NCBI RefSeq assembly: GCF_010384365.1
Contig: NZ_CP048397.1
Location: forward strand, 2,356,001 to 2,420,000
Length of the DNA stretch: 64,000 bases
From: Streptomyces sp. S4.7
Lineage (GTDB): Bacteria; Actinomycetota; Actinomycetes; Streptomycetales; Streptomycetaceae
Direction: 5' to 3'
Position numbers and translations under genes: made by a program. A model generated the notes under the pieces. It had not been told where the DNA came from and searched no databases. It saw nothing but the letters and a program-made list of their open reading frames with translations. Of the stretch, positions 53,110-61,281 are shown piece after piece. Numbering within the stretch: the first letter of the stretch is position 1; every line of letters starts with the position of its first letter.

Positions 53110-55386
53110 TCAGACCCCGACCTTGTCCCGCTCCCCCGCCCCGGACACGGTCCCGTCCAAACCGTCCGCACCGTCCACGCCATTGGCCCCGGCCGGCGGG
53201 TGCGACTCGCCCTCGCTCACCCCGAACCGGTCGTGGAAGCGGCGCAGCGGCCCCGGCGCCCACCAAGTCGCCTTCCCCGTCAGCTTCATCACCGCCGGAA
53301 CCAGCAGGCTGCGCACCACCATCGCGTCCATGACCACGGCGAGCGCGATACCGAGACCGAGCATCTTGGTGTTGGTCACCCGCGAGGCGCCGATGGCGAC
53401 CATGACCACCGCCAGGATCACCGCCGCCGCCGTGATCAGCCCTCCGGTGCGCTGGAGCCCGAAGACGACCGCGTGTTCGTGGTCACCACTCCGGTCGTAC
53501 TCCTCCTTGATCCGGGATATCAGGAAGACCCCGTAGTCCATGGAGAGTCCGAACGCGACGCAGAACATCAGCACCGGAAGGGTCGTCTCCATGTCACCCG
53601 TTGAGGTGAAACCGAGGACTCCGGACAGATTGCCGTCCTGGAACACCCAGACGACCGCTCCGAACATCGCCGTCAGACTGAGCGCGTTGAGCGCCACCGC
53701 CTGGATCGGTATGAGGAGGCTGCCGGTGAGCAGGAAGACCAGCAGCAGCGTCACCACGACGATGATGCCCAGGGCCAGGGGCAGCCGGTCGGCGATGGCG
53801 TCCTTCGAATCGACCAGCACGGCGGCCGTACCGGTCACGGAGGTGTCGAAGGCGGCCGGCTCGGCCCGGAGTTCACGGACGAGCCGCTGGGCCTCCTGGC
53901 CCACCGCCTCACCGCGCGGCAGCACGGTGAAGTACGCGTGGTCGCCGGAGACGACCGGACCGTCGATCCGCTCCACATCCGGCAGAGCGGCCACCCGCTC
54001 GCGGTAGTCCGCGTACTCGGCGGAGTTCGCCGCGCCCTCACCCAGCACTTCGAGCCCACCGCCCGGACTGCCGGGGAAGCCGCCCCTGATGTCTTCCTGC
54101 ACCACTCGGGCCTCGGCGCTCGACGGCAGTTGCCGGTGGTCCGCCGTGCCGAACTGCACGCCCAGGAAGGGCAGTCCCAGAAGCACCAGACCCGTGGCCG
54201 TCAGGGCGGCGAAGAGCGGAGCCCTGCGCATCACCAGCGTCGCCGTGCGCCCCCAGCCTCCGGACCCGTCCGGTCCCGCGGGCCGGGATCCGGCCGGGCC
54301 CCCGTCGCCGGGCACGGACTTCCTCCCGCGGAACAGCCGCCGCAGATCGAGGGAGTTGACCCGGTGGCCGAGCAGCATCAGCGCGCCGGGCAGCAGGAGC
54401 AGCGCGGCAGCGGCGGCGAGCAGCACCACCGCTATCCCCGCGTAGGCGAACGAGCGCAGGAAGTACTGGGGGAAGACCATCATGGCCGCGAGCGACACCG
54501 CCACCGTCAGGGCGGAGAACAGCACCGTCCGCCCGGCGGTGCGCAGCGTGGTCCCCACCGCGTCCCGCACCTCCGCGCCCTCGGCCAACTCTTCGCGGAA
54601 TCTGCGCACGATGAACAGCGCGTAGTCCACGGCCAGTCCGAGCCCCAGAGCCGTGGTGAGGTTCTGCGCGAAGACCGAGACATCCGTGATCTCGGTGATC
54701 CCTCGCAGCACGGCGTTGGTGCCGAGGATCGCGACGATGCCGATCCCCAGGGGCAGCAGCGCGGCGATCGCGCTGCCGAAGACCATCACCAGCAGCACCA
54801 GCGTCACCGGCAGGGCGATCAACTCGGCTCGCAGCAGGTCCTCCTGGATGATGGCCTGCATCTCGTGCCGTACCGCGACCGGTCCGCCGACCGAGACTTC
54901 CACCGGCCCCTGCGCGCCACGGAATTCGGGCGCTATCCGCTCCAGGGTCTCGCCGGCCTCCTTCTCCTTGCCCACGATCCTGGCCGCGATCAGCGCCTCG
55001 CCCCCGTCCTCGGCGCGCAACGCGGGCGCTCGCGTCTGCCAGTAGGACCCGACACCCACGACGCCCGCCTCGGCCGCGAGCCGCTCGGTGAGCCGCTCGG
55101 CCTCGGCGGTGACGGCGGGGTCGTCCACGCCCTTGTCGCCCGCGTCGACGAGCAGCAGGAGATTCGGCTGGGAGGCGGGGAACTCACGCTCCAGCGCCTG
55201 CGTGGCGTAGGTCGACGAGGCATCGGGGTCCTCCCAGCCACCGGTGCCCATCCGGTCGCCCACGCCGCTCCCCGCGACGACCGCCAGCGCCGTGATCACC
55301 AGGGCGACCAGCAGCGAAAGCCGTGGGCGCGCCGTGACGAACCGGGTCCAGCCGCCGATTCGCGACGCCCTGTTGACTTCGGACAT
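53110..55386 (-). CDS. MMPL-family RND exporter
   Basis: A 758-residue membrane pump with the usual two-fold pattern: helix 1 (LSLLVALVITALAVVAGSGVG), a large external loop, helices 2-6 (about 180-330), a cytoplasmic linker rich in Gly/Pro, a second loop and helices 8-12. The conserved segments LGLAVDYALFIVRRFREEL and FGLSMDYGVFLISRIKEEYDRSGDHEHAV are the MMPL proton-relay signatures. Such pumps export lipids or drugs. It is divergent from a TetR gene across 180 bases containing an obvious operator, so that TetR very likely represses it. Confidence 0.92.
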   Translation of the reverse strand: MSEVNRASRIGGWTRFVTARPRLSLLVALVITALAVVAGSGVGDRMGTGGWEDPDASSTYATQALEREFPASQPNLLLLVDAGDKGVDDPAVTAEAERLTERLAAEAGVVGVGSYWQTRAPALRAEDGGEALIAARIVGKEKEAGETLERIAPEFRGAQGPVEVSVGGPVAVRHEMQAIIQEDLLRAELIALPVTLVLLVMVFGSAIAALLPLGIGIVAILGTNAVLRGITEITDVSVFAQNLTTALGLGLAVDYALFIVRRFREELAEGAEVRDAVGTTLRTAGRTVLFSALTVAVSLAAMMVFPQYFLRSFAYAGIAVVLLAAAAALLLLPGALMLLGHRVNSLDLRRLFRGRKSVPGDGGPAGSRPAGPDGSGGWGRTATLVMRRAPLFAALTATGLVLLGLPFLGVQFGTADHRQLPSSAEARVVQEDIRGGFPGSPGGGLEVLGEGAANSAEYADYRERVAALPDVERIDGPVVSGDHAYFTVLPRGEAVGQEAQRLVRELRAEPAAFDTSVTGTAAVLVDSKDAIADRLPLALGIIVVVTLLLVFLLTGSLLIPIQAVALNALSLTAMFGAVVWVFQDGNLSGVLGFTSTGDMETTLPVLMFCVAFGLSMDYGVFLISRIKEEYDRSGDHEHAVVFGLQRTGGLITAAAVILAVVMVAIGASRVTNTKMLGLGIALAVVMDAMVVRSLLVPAVMKLTGKATWWAPGPLRRFHDRFGVSEGESHPPAGANGVDGADGLDGTVSGAGERDKVGV

Positions 55387-55458
55387 AGTGCGGTGTCCCC
55401 TTCACCGTGACCCGGCACATGGGTCGGCGACTGCCATGAAATGGCAAACACGAGTGAT

Positions 55459-55497
55459 CGCTCGCATTAAGCAAGAATGCGAGCGACGACTCGCATT
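55459..55497. promoter_or_regulatory. TetR operator between the MMPL and TetR genes
   Basis: A perfect inverted repeat CGCTCGCATT-7-AATGCGAGCG (55459-55485), followed by a third half-site CTCGCATT at 55490-55497. A TTGACA -35-like box for the MMPL gene overlaps the outer edge (minus strand, 55503-55498). Binding here would block both divergent promoters. Confidence 0.75.
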
Positions 55498-55566
55498 TGT
55501 CAACCGTCGCCAACCGATCGAGGGATCCTGGGGATTCACGTGCCTGAAGCGAGGAGAGGCGGAGCC

Positions 55567-56271
55567 GTGGAGCGAGACAGCCAGGACAGCGCGACCAAGG
55601 GCGGACCCGCCGGCGGCACCGGGAAGCCGCGCCGCCGCCAGGCCCGCGGCGAGCGCCGTATCGCCCAACTCCTCGAAGCCGCGGGCCGCGTCTTCTGCGC
55701 CAGCGGCTACACGGCGGCGAGCACCAACTCCATCGCCCGCGAGGCCGGCGTCTCCCCCGGCACGCTCTACCAGTTCTTCCCCAACAAGGAAGCCATCGCG
55801 GTCGAGTTGGGTGACGTGCTCCTCAATCGCTGGCGCACGACCTACGGCCAGGCGTTCACCCCCGCCCATGTGAATCTGCCGCTCCCCGAGATGCTGGACG
55901 CCGTCCTCGATCCCCTGATCACGTTCAACTGCGAGAATCCGGCGTTCGCGGTCCTGATGCACGGGTCGGAGATTCCGGGGCAGGTGACGGAGGAGCACGA
56001 CCTCCTGCACTCCACCCTGCTCACCCGGGTCGAGGAGATCCTCGGCAGCTACCTTCCCGACACCCCCCGGGCGGAGCGCACCAGAACGGCGGAGTTCGCC
56101 TTCGCCCTGTTCAAGGGCGGCATGGACCTGATCCTGTCCCACGAGGGTGAGGAGCGGGAGGCCTATATCGGGGAGCTGAAGAGCGCCATGTTCCGCTATC
56201 TGTGCCCCGTCGTCGGCGACGCGCTCCCGCAGCGCCCGCCATCACGGGAGACCACGGGAGCGGAGTCCTGA
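55567..56271 (+). CDS. TetR-family transcriptional repressor
   Basis: A 234-residue regulator. The HTH spans about residues 30-75: RIAQLLEAAGRVFCASGYTAASTNSIAREAGVSPGTLYQFFPNKEAI, with the TetR hallmark GVSPGTLYQFFPNKE. The rest is a helical ligand-binding domain with a late CPV-containing helix. GTG 55567 is chosen with AGGAGAGG just upstream; a GTG at 55540 would add nine residues. It probably controls the divergent MMPL pump and itself through the operator at 55459-55497. Confidence 0.9.
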   Translation: MERDSQDSATKGGPAGGTGKPRRRQARGERRIAQLLEAAGRVFCASGYTAASTNSIAREAGVSPGTLYQFFPNKEAIAVELGDVLLNRWRTTYGQAFTPAHVNLPLPEMLDAVLDPLITFNCENPAFAVLMHGSEIPGQVTEEHDLLHSTLLTRVEEILGSYLPDTPRAERTRTAEFAFALFKGGMDLILSHEGEEREAYIGELKSAMFRYLCPVVGDALPQRPPSRETTGAES

Positions 56272-56313
56272 CCCCCTGCGCGCACCAAGCACCTCCGCCC
56301 GGGAGTCGCTTTT

Positions 56314-56330
56314 ATACCCCCTAGGGGTAT
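56314..56330. promoter_or_regulatory. CsoR-type copper operator
   Basis: ATACCCC-CTA-GGGGTAT is a perfect inverted repeat of the kind bound by CsoR copper-sensing repressors (TACCCC/GGGGTA arms). It lies about 85 bases before the copZ start. Binding would occlude the copZ promoter and be relieved by Cu(I). No csoR gene is in the window. Confidence 0.8.
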
Positions 56331-56414
56331 AGGCTGGGAGCGTCAGGGCGTCTCGGCGTTCCCGCCGGCCCCTGGCGCACCATGCCTCGCACATTCGCCC
56401 CGGAGGAGAACGCC

Positions 56415-56732
56415 ATGACCGCAGAGACGCAGACCGAGACGCAGACCGCCCCGGCCGCCGGTTCCTGCTGCTCGCCCACCGGCTCCTGCCACGACGGCGC
56501 CGCCGGGGCCACGACGGACTCCGTCACCAGGGTGTACGCGGTCACCGGCATGACGTGCGGCCACTGCGAAGGCGCGGTCTCCGACGAGATCTCCGCGCTA
56601 CAGGGCGTCACGTCGGTCAAGGCCGAGGCCGCCACCGGCCGGGTGACCGTCACCTCCGAGGCCCCGCTCGAGGAGAGCGACGTGCGCGCGGCGGTCGACG
56701 AGGCGGGCTACGAGCTGACCGGCCAGGCCTGA
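56415..56732 (+). CDS. copZ: CopZ-like copper chaperone (HMA domain) with a Cys-rich N-terminus
   Basis: A 105-residue protein. The HMA domain (about 40-105) starts with VYAVTGMTCGHCEGAVSDEI, whose CGHC pair binds Cu(I), and ends DVRAAVDEAGYEL. Before it is a Thr/Gln-rich lead and SCCSPTGSCHDG, which adds three cysteines and a histidine not usual in CopZ. It probably carries copper to a P-type ATPase, but no copA is adjacent. ATG 56415 is fixed by GGAGGAGA a few bases upstream. The CsoR-type operator ahead supports copper induction. Confidence 0.88.
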   Translation: MTAETQTETQTAPAAGSCCSPTGSCHDGAAGATTDSVTRVYAVTGMTCGHCEGAVSDEISALQGVTSVKAEAATGRVTVTSEAPLEESDVRAAVDEAGYELTGQA

Positions 56733-56926
56733 ACGACCTCCGCCGCGGGGCCGTACGCGACCGGATTCCTCCGGATCGGGTGCGGCCCTTCCGCCGTTTC
56801 CGCCGTCCCGCACCACAACATCCCTGCTCAGCCCGGTGATCAGGGAGCCGGGACGGCACCCCTGTCATCTGTTTTCGTAGTAACCAACAATTTGTGACCC
56901 CGTCCCTTCACATGAGGCACAGGACC

Positions 56927-56955
56927 TTCACAAAGAGATCTAGATCACATAGATT
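56927..56955 (+). promoter_or_regulatory. Housekeeping-type promoter of the copZ-citA intergenic unit
   Basis: TTCACA (56927-56932), 17 bases, then TAGATT (56950-56955), in an AT-rich island. A second TTCACA at 56907-56912 lies exactly 20 bases upstream and may be an activator site. Transcription would start near 56962 on the plus strand, with no annotated gene downstream in that direction. Confidence 0.6.
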
Positions 56956-57162
56956 TAGGGGTAACCATCCGGGCAGCTCGCGAGTCTAAGAGGCGATGCC
57001 GAGAACGTCTTGGGGGACGTTCATGAGATGTCTTGGGGGATGTCTCAGGCAAGCGTTGGCCGGGGCACGTGCAACTGGGGAGCTTTGAGCGGCCCCCCTG
57101 GTTCGTACGTACCCCGGCAGACCGCGTGAAACTGGCTTCTGCCGGCAACCGCAGACGCCCGG

Positions 57163-57250
57163 CCCGGATCCCGTGGGGGGAATCCGCTCCGGGGATATGG
57201 GAAGCGCCCCGCTATACCGACCCGTGGGGGGATCGGGAAGCGGGGCGCTT
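57163..57250 (-). ncRNA. Pair of 6C-like hairpins (alternative, minus-strand reading)
   Basis: Read on the minus strand, two hairpins have the same 12-base loop TCCCCCCACGGG (C-runs at plus positions 57175-57180 and 57226-57231) but different closing stems, GGAT/ATCC and CCGA/TCGG. Identical C6 loops on dissimilar stems recall the actinobacterial 6C RNA motif. No good minus-strand terminator follows, and the region lies 3' of citA on that strand, so the reading direction is uncertain. Confidence 0.35.
57202..57250 (+). terminator. Intrinsic terminator with U-rich tail
   Basis: A perfect 12-bp stem AAGCGCCCCGCT/AGCGGGGCGCTT with a 25-base loop that itself holds a small hairpin, followed by TCTGTTG so that the plus-strand transcript ends in a U-rich run. 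It ends the candidate small-RNA unit. Confidence 0.75.
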
Positions 57251-57267
57251 TCTGTTGCGCTCGGGTG

Positions 57268-57301
57268 GCCGTCCGGTTCGCGGAACCGCCGACCGGACGG
57301 C
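57268..57301 (-). terminator. citA terminator hairpin
   Basis: A perfect 10-bp stem GCCGTCCGGT/ACCGGACGGC with a 14-base loop, about 20 bases after the citrate synthase stop on the minus strand. There is no U-tract. Confidence 0.6.
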
Positions 57302-57321
57302 GAGAACCCTCCGCCGAGGGC

Positions 57322-58611
57322 TCAGCGGCTCTCGACCGGGACGAAGTCGCGCAGGACCTCACCGGTGTAGATCTGACGCGGGCGGCCGATGCGGGAGCCG
57401 GGCTCCTTGATCATCTCGTGCCACTGGGCGATCCAGCCGGGAAGCCGGCCGATCGCGAAGAGCACGGTGAACATCTCGGTCGGGAAGCCCATGGCCCGGT
57501 AGATCAGACCCGTGTAGAAGTCCACGTTCGGGTAGAGGTTGCGCGAGACGAAGTAGTCGTCGGAGAGCGCGTGCTCCTCCAGCTTCAGCGCGATGTCGAG
57601 CAGCTCGTCGGACTTGCCGAGCGCCGAGAGGACATCGTGCGCCGCCGCCTTGATGATCTTCGCCCGGGGGTCGAAGCTCTTGTAGACGCGGTGGCCGAAG
57701 CCCATCAGACGGACGCCGTCCTCCTTGTTCTTCACCTTGCGGATGAAGGAGTCGACATCGCCGCCGTTGGCCTGGATGCCTTCGAGCATCTCCAGCACCG
57801 ACTGGTTGGCGCCACCGTGCAGCGGGCCCCACAGGGCGCTGATGCCGGCGGAGATCGAGGCGAACATGTTCGCCTGCGACGAGCCGACCAGACGCACGGT
57901 GGAGGTCGAACAGTTCTGCTCGTGGTCCGCGTGCAGGATCAGCAGCTTGTCGAGGGCCGAGACCACCACCGGGTCGAGCTCGTACTCCTGGGCGGGCACC
58001 GAGAACGTCATGCGGAGGAAGTTCTCGACGTACCCGAGATCATTGCGCGGGTACACGAAGGGGTGACCGATCGACTTTTTGTACGCGTACGCGGCGATCG
58101 TCGGCAGCTTGGCCAGCAGCCGGATCGTCGACAGGTGGCGCTGCTTCTCGTCGAACGGGTTGTGGCTGTCCTGGTAGAACGTCGACAGCGCGCTGACCAC
58201 GGAGGACAGCATGGCCATCGGATGCGCGTCACGCGGGAAGCCGTCGAAGAACCGCTTCACGTCCTCGTGCAGCAGCGTGTGCTGGGTGATCTCGTTCTTG
58301 AAGGACGACAGCTCGTCGACCTTGGGAAGTTCACCGTTGATGAGCAGGTAGCCCACCTCGAGGAACGTCGAGCTCTCGGCCAGCTGCTCGATGGGGTAGC
58401 CGCGGTAGCGGAGGATGCCCTGCTCACCGTCGAGATAGGTGATGCCGGATTTATAGGCGGCGGTGTTGCCGTAGCCGCTGTCCAGAGTCACCAGGCCGGT
58501 CTGGGCCCGCAGCTTCCCGATGTCGAAGCCCTTGTCGCCGACGGTGCTGTCGATCACCGGGTAGGTGTACTCGCCATCGCCGTACCGCAGTACTACAGAG
58601 TTGTCGCTCAC
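57322..58611 (-). CDS. citA: Citrate synthase
   Basis: A 429-residue type II hexameric citrate synthase that condenses acetyl-CoA and oxaloacetate. Active-site stretches are visible: LILHADHEQNCSTSTVRLVGSS (His), ALWGPLHGGANQSVLEML (second His) and the Asp in VYKSFDPRAKI, with MGFGHRVYK before it. The N-terminus SDNSVVLRYGDGEYTYPVIDSTVG is typical of Streptomyces. The start is GTG 58611 with GAGGGA four bases before it; a longer frame to 58668 adds Arg-rich residues without homology. The 274 bases upstream hold its promoter region and no gene. Confidence 0.96.
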   Translation of the reverse strand: MSDNSVVLRYGDGEYTYPVIDSTVGDKGFDIGKLRAQTGLVTLDSGYGNTAAYKSGITYLDGEQGILRYRGYPIEQLAESSTFLEVGYLLINGELPKVDELSSFKNEITQHTLLHEDVKRFFDGFPRDAHPMAMLSSVVSALSTFYQDSHNPFDEKQRHLSTIRLLAKLPTIAAYAYKKSIGHPFVYPRNDLGYVENFLRMTFSVPAQEYELDPVVVSALDKLLILHADHEQNCSTSTVRLVGSSQANMFASISAGISALWGPLHGGANQSVLEMLEGIQANGGDVDSFIRKVKNKEDGVRLMGFGHRVYKSFDPRAKIIKAAAHDVLSALGKSDELLDIALKLEEHALSDDYFVSRNLYPNVDFYTGLIYRAMGFPTEMFTVLFAIGRLPGWIAQWHEMIKEPGSRIGRPRQIYTGEVLRDFVPVESR

Positions 58612-58885
58612 GTCATCCCTCACCGACGTAGTGCCTCTTCTTCGAGGTGCCCTGACTGTCTCTACCATCCCCCATTTGGCTCAGGAGAGTGCACTCGGGG
58701 TCGACCATTAGGCCTATTCGCGGCACTGAGTGCCGCCAACTTTCACATCCTGCCCCCTTCGCCCCGGTTCCGAAAGCCCGGGGTGGCAATCCCGTCGCCG
58801 GACACTCCCCTGGGGGAGGACGATCCGCCCGAACACGGACCGCCGCCGGGACCGGCCGCGCCAGGTCCCACCAGGTCACGCGAGC

Positions 58886-61108
58886 TCAGAACTTCCCGGA
58901 CCGGAGGCTGCCGGAGAGCCGGTGGTCGAGCGCGGTGCAGCGCCGGCCCGCGGAGACCGTACGGACCGCCTGCCCTATCGCCTTCCGGGAGCCGACCAGG
59001 ACGACGAGCTTCTTGGCACGGGTGACCGCCGTGTACAGCAGGTTCCGCTGGAGCATCATCCAGGCGCCGGTGGTGACGGGGATGACCACGGCGGGGTACT
59101 CGCTGCCCTGCGAGCGGTGGATCGTCACCGCGTAGGCGTGCGCCAGCTCGTCCAGCTCGTCGAAGTCGTAAGGCACTTCCTCGTCCTCGTCCGTCCGCAC
59201 CGTCAGACACTGGTCGTCCAGGTTCAGCGAGGTCACGACCCCGACCGTGCCGTTGAAGACGCCGTTCTGCCCCTTGTCGTAGTTGTTGCGGATCTGGGTG
59301 ACCTTGTCTCCGACGCGGAAGACGCGACCGCCGAGCCGCTTCTCGGGCAGTTCGGGCCGGGCGGGGGTGATGGCCTGCTGGAGCAGGCCGTTGAGGGTGC
59401 CCGCGCCGGCCGGGCCGCGGTGCATCGGGGCCAGCACCTGGATGTCGCGCCGCGGGTCGAGGCCGAAGGTGGCGGGGATCCGGCGGGCCGCGACATCCAC
59501 CGTGAGCTTTCCGGCCTCCTCCGTCTCGTCCTCCACGAACAGGAAGAAGTCGCTGAGGCCCTGGGTGATGGGCTGGACCCCGGAGTTGATGCGGTGGGCG
59601 TTGGTGACCACCCCCGACTGCTGGGCCTGCCGGAAGATGCGGGTCAGACGCACCTGTGGCACGGGCCCGTCGTCGGCCAGCAGGTCGCGCAGCACCTCGC
59701 CCGCCCCGACCGAGGGCAGCTGGTCGACATCGCCGACGAGCAGCAGATGTGCACCGGGTGCCACCGCCTTGACGAGCTTGTTGGCGAGCAGCAGATCCAG
59801 CATGGACGCCTCGTCGACCACCACCAGATCGGCGTCGAGCGGCCGGTCCCTGTCGTAAGCGGCGTCCCCTCCGGGTTTGAGTTCCAGCAGCCGGTGGACC
59901 GTCGACGCCTCGGCGCCCGTGAGCTCGGCGAGGCGCTTGGCCGCGCGCCCCGTGGGCGCCGCGAGGACCACCTTGGCCTTCTTGGCCCTGGCCAGCTCCA
60001 CGATCGAGCGGACCGTGAAGGACTTGCCGCAGCCCGGCCCACCGGTCAGGACGGCGACCTTGCGGGTGAGGGCGAGCCGCACCGCGGCTTCCTGCTCGGG
60101 GGCCAGTTCGGCGCCTGTGCGGCTCGCGAGCCAGGGCAGGGCCTTCTCCCAGACCACGTCCTGGAAGGCGGGCATCCGGTCCTCCGACGCGCGCAGCAAC
60201 CGCAGCAGCTGGGCGGAGAGGGAGAGTTCGGCGCGGTGGAACGGCACCAGGTAGACGGCGGTGACCGGCTCGCCCCCGTCAGGGCCCGGCACCTTCTCCC
60301 TGACGACTCCCTCCTCCTCGGCGGCGAGCTCGGCGAGGCAGTCGATGACCAGACCGGTGTCGACCTGGAGGAGCTTCACCGCGTCCGAGATGAGCTGCTC
60401 CTCCGGCAGGAAGCAGTGGCCCTGGTCGGTCGACTGGGAGAGCGCGTACTGCAGTCCGGCCTTGGCGCGGTCAGGACTGTCGTGCGGGATACCGACGGCC
60501 TGGGCGATGCGGTCGGCGGTGAGGAAGCCGATGCCCCAGACGTCGGCCGCCAGCCGGTAGGGCTCGTTCTTCACGACGGAGATCGAGGCGTCGCCGTACT
60601 TCTTGTAGATGCGGACGGCGATCGAGGTCGAGACACCGACGCCCTGGAGGAAGATCATGACTTCCTTGATCGCCTTCTGCTCCTCCCAGGCGGCGCCGAT
60701 CATCTTCGTCCGCTTGGGTCCGAGGCCGGGGACCTCGACGAGCCGCTTCGGCTCCTTCTCGATGATCTCCAGTGTGTCGACGCCGAAATGCTCGACGATG
60801 CGCTCGGCGATGCGCGGTCCGATGCCCTTGATCAGTCCGGAGCCGAGATAGCGGCGGATGCCCTGGATGGTCGCGGGCAGGACCGTCGTGTAATTCTCCA
60901 CCGTGAACTGCTTGCCGTACTGCGGGTGCGAGGCCCAACGGCCCTCCATCCGCAGCGACTCACCGGGCTGCGCGCCGAGGAGCGAGCCGACCACGGTGAG
61001 CAGATCGGCGCCACGGCCGGTGTCGACGCGGGCGACCGTATAGCCGTTCTCCTCGTTGCTGTACGTGATCCGCTCAAGAACGCCTTCGAGCACGGCCGGG
61101 TTGGACAT
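58886..61108 (-). CDS. recD2: RecD2-type SF1 DNA helicase
   Basis: A 740-residue 5'-3' helicase acting without RecBC. An N-terminal OB-like region is followed by tandem helix-hairpin-helix motifs (GSGLIKGIGPRIAERIVEHFG, LVEVPGLGPKRTKMI). The motor has Walker A LTGGPGCGKSFT (about 354-365), VLAAPTGRAAKRL, VVVDEASMLD (motif II, about 430-439), GDVDQLPSVGAGEVL, LTRIFRQ and the late AYAVTIHRSQGSEYPAVVI and LLYTAVTRAKKLVVLVG. The length and the HhH block mark RecD2, which works in repair and replication-fork maintenance. The ATG 61108 context has only a weak Shine-Dalgarno. Two perfect DnaA boxes lie 40-80 bases upstream. Confidence 0.93.
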   Translation of the reverse strand: MSNPAVLEGVLERITYSNEENGYTVARVDTGRGADLLTVVGSLLGAQPGESLRMEGRWASHPQYGKQFTVENYTTVLPATIQGIRRYLGSGLIKGIGPRIAERIVEHFGVDTLEIIEKEPKRLVEVPGLGPKRTKMIGAAWEEQKAIKEVMIFLQGVGVSTSIAVRIYKKYGDASISVVKNEPYRLAADVWGIGFLTADRIAQAVGIPHDSPDRAKAGLQYALSQSTDQGHCFLPEEQLISDAVKLLQVDTGLVIDCLAELAAEEEGVVREKVPGPDGGEPVTAVYLVPFHRAELSLSAQLLRLLRASEDRMPAFQDVVWEKALPWLASRTGAELAPEQEAAVRLALTRKVAVLTGGPGCGKSFTVRSIVELARAKKAKVVLAAPTGRAAKRLAELTGAEASTVHRLLELKPGGDAAYDRDRPLDADLVVVDEASMLDLLLANKLVKAVAPGAHLLLVGDVDQLPSVGAGEVLRDLLADDGPVPQVRLTRIFRQAQQSGVVTNAHRINSGVQPITQGLSDFFLFVEDETEEAGKLTVDVAARRIPATFGLDPRRDIQVLAPMHRGPAGAGTLNGLLQQAITPARPELPEKRLGGRVFRVGDKVTQIRNNYDKGQNGVFNGTVGVVTSLNLDDQCLTVRTDEDEEVPYDFDELDELAHAYAVTIHRSQGSEYPAVVIPVTTGAWMMLQRNLLYTAVTRAKKLVVLVGSRKAIGQAVRTVSAGRRCTALDHRLSGSLRSGKF

Positions 61109-61148
61109 GATCCGACGCTACCGTCTGGGTACGACAGCCGGCCCGCCC

Positions 61149-61157
61149 TGTGGACAA
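61149..61157 (-). promoter_or_regulatory. DnaA box 1
   Basis: A perfect TTGTCCACA on the minus strand, 41 bases upstream of the recD2 ATG and in the same orientation as the gene. It matches the consensus DnaA-binding site of Streptomyces. Confidence 0.55.
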
Positions 61158-61180
61158 CCTCGGCGCCGGAGAGCCGCACC

Positions 61181-61189
61181 TGTGGACAA
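61181..61189 (-). promoter_or_regulatory. DnaA box 2
   Basis: A second perfect TTGTCCACA on the minus strand, 32 bases (about three helical turns) from box 1 and in the same orientation. Confidence 0.55.
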
Positions 61190-61234
61190 CTCCCTCTCGG
61201 GCAGGGCTCCGAGGAAGCGGCCGGAAAAGCTTTA

Positions 61235-61261
61235 GGGGCCCGGTCCACCGGACCGGGCCCC
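61235..61261 (-). terminator. Strong intrinsic terminator upstream of recD2
   Basis: A perfect 12-bp stem GGGGCCCGGTCC/GGACCGGGCCCC with a three-base loop. On the minus strand it is followed by TAAAGCTTTT, giving a U-rich tail, so it ends the leftward operon that starts beyond 64000. Confidence 0.75.
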
Positions 61262-61281
61262 ACGCGCTCCCCCCTCCGAAC

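Larger units (their letters stand above)
56962..57257 (+). ncRNA. Candidate structured small RNA (may encode a 21-residue leader peptide)
   Basis: From the predicted start to a U-rich terminator this makes a transcript of about 295 bases. Two tandem hairpins with identical UUGGGG loops lie at 57003-57022 (7-bp stem) and 57025-57046 (8 pairs, two of them G-U that pair only in plus-strand RNA). A third hairpin (CCGGCAGA/TCTGCCGG) is at 57114-57145. An ATG at 57023, with GGGGGA inside the first hairpin as its ribosome site, opens a 21-codon frame ending at 57088 (MRCLGGCLRQALAGARATGEL). The rest of the 589 bases between copZ and citA shows no gene. Whether RNA or peptide is the product is open. 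Confidence 0.5.

Noticed and set aside
56896..56912. CRP-like TGTGA...TCACA site in the copZ-citA gap
   Set aside because: The half-sites are 10 bases apart instead of 6, so they do not match the known binding geometry.
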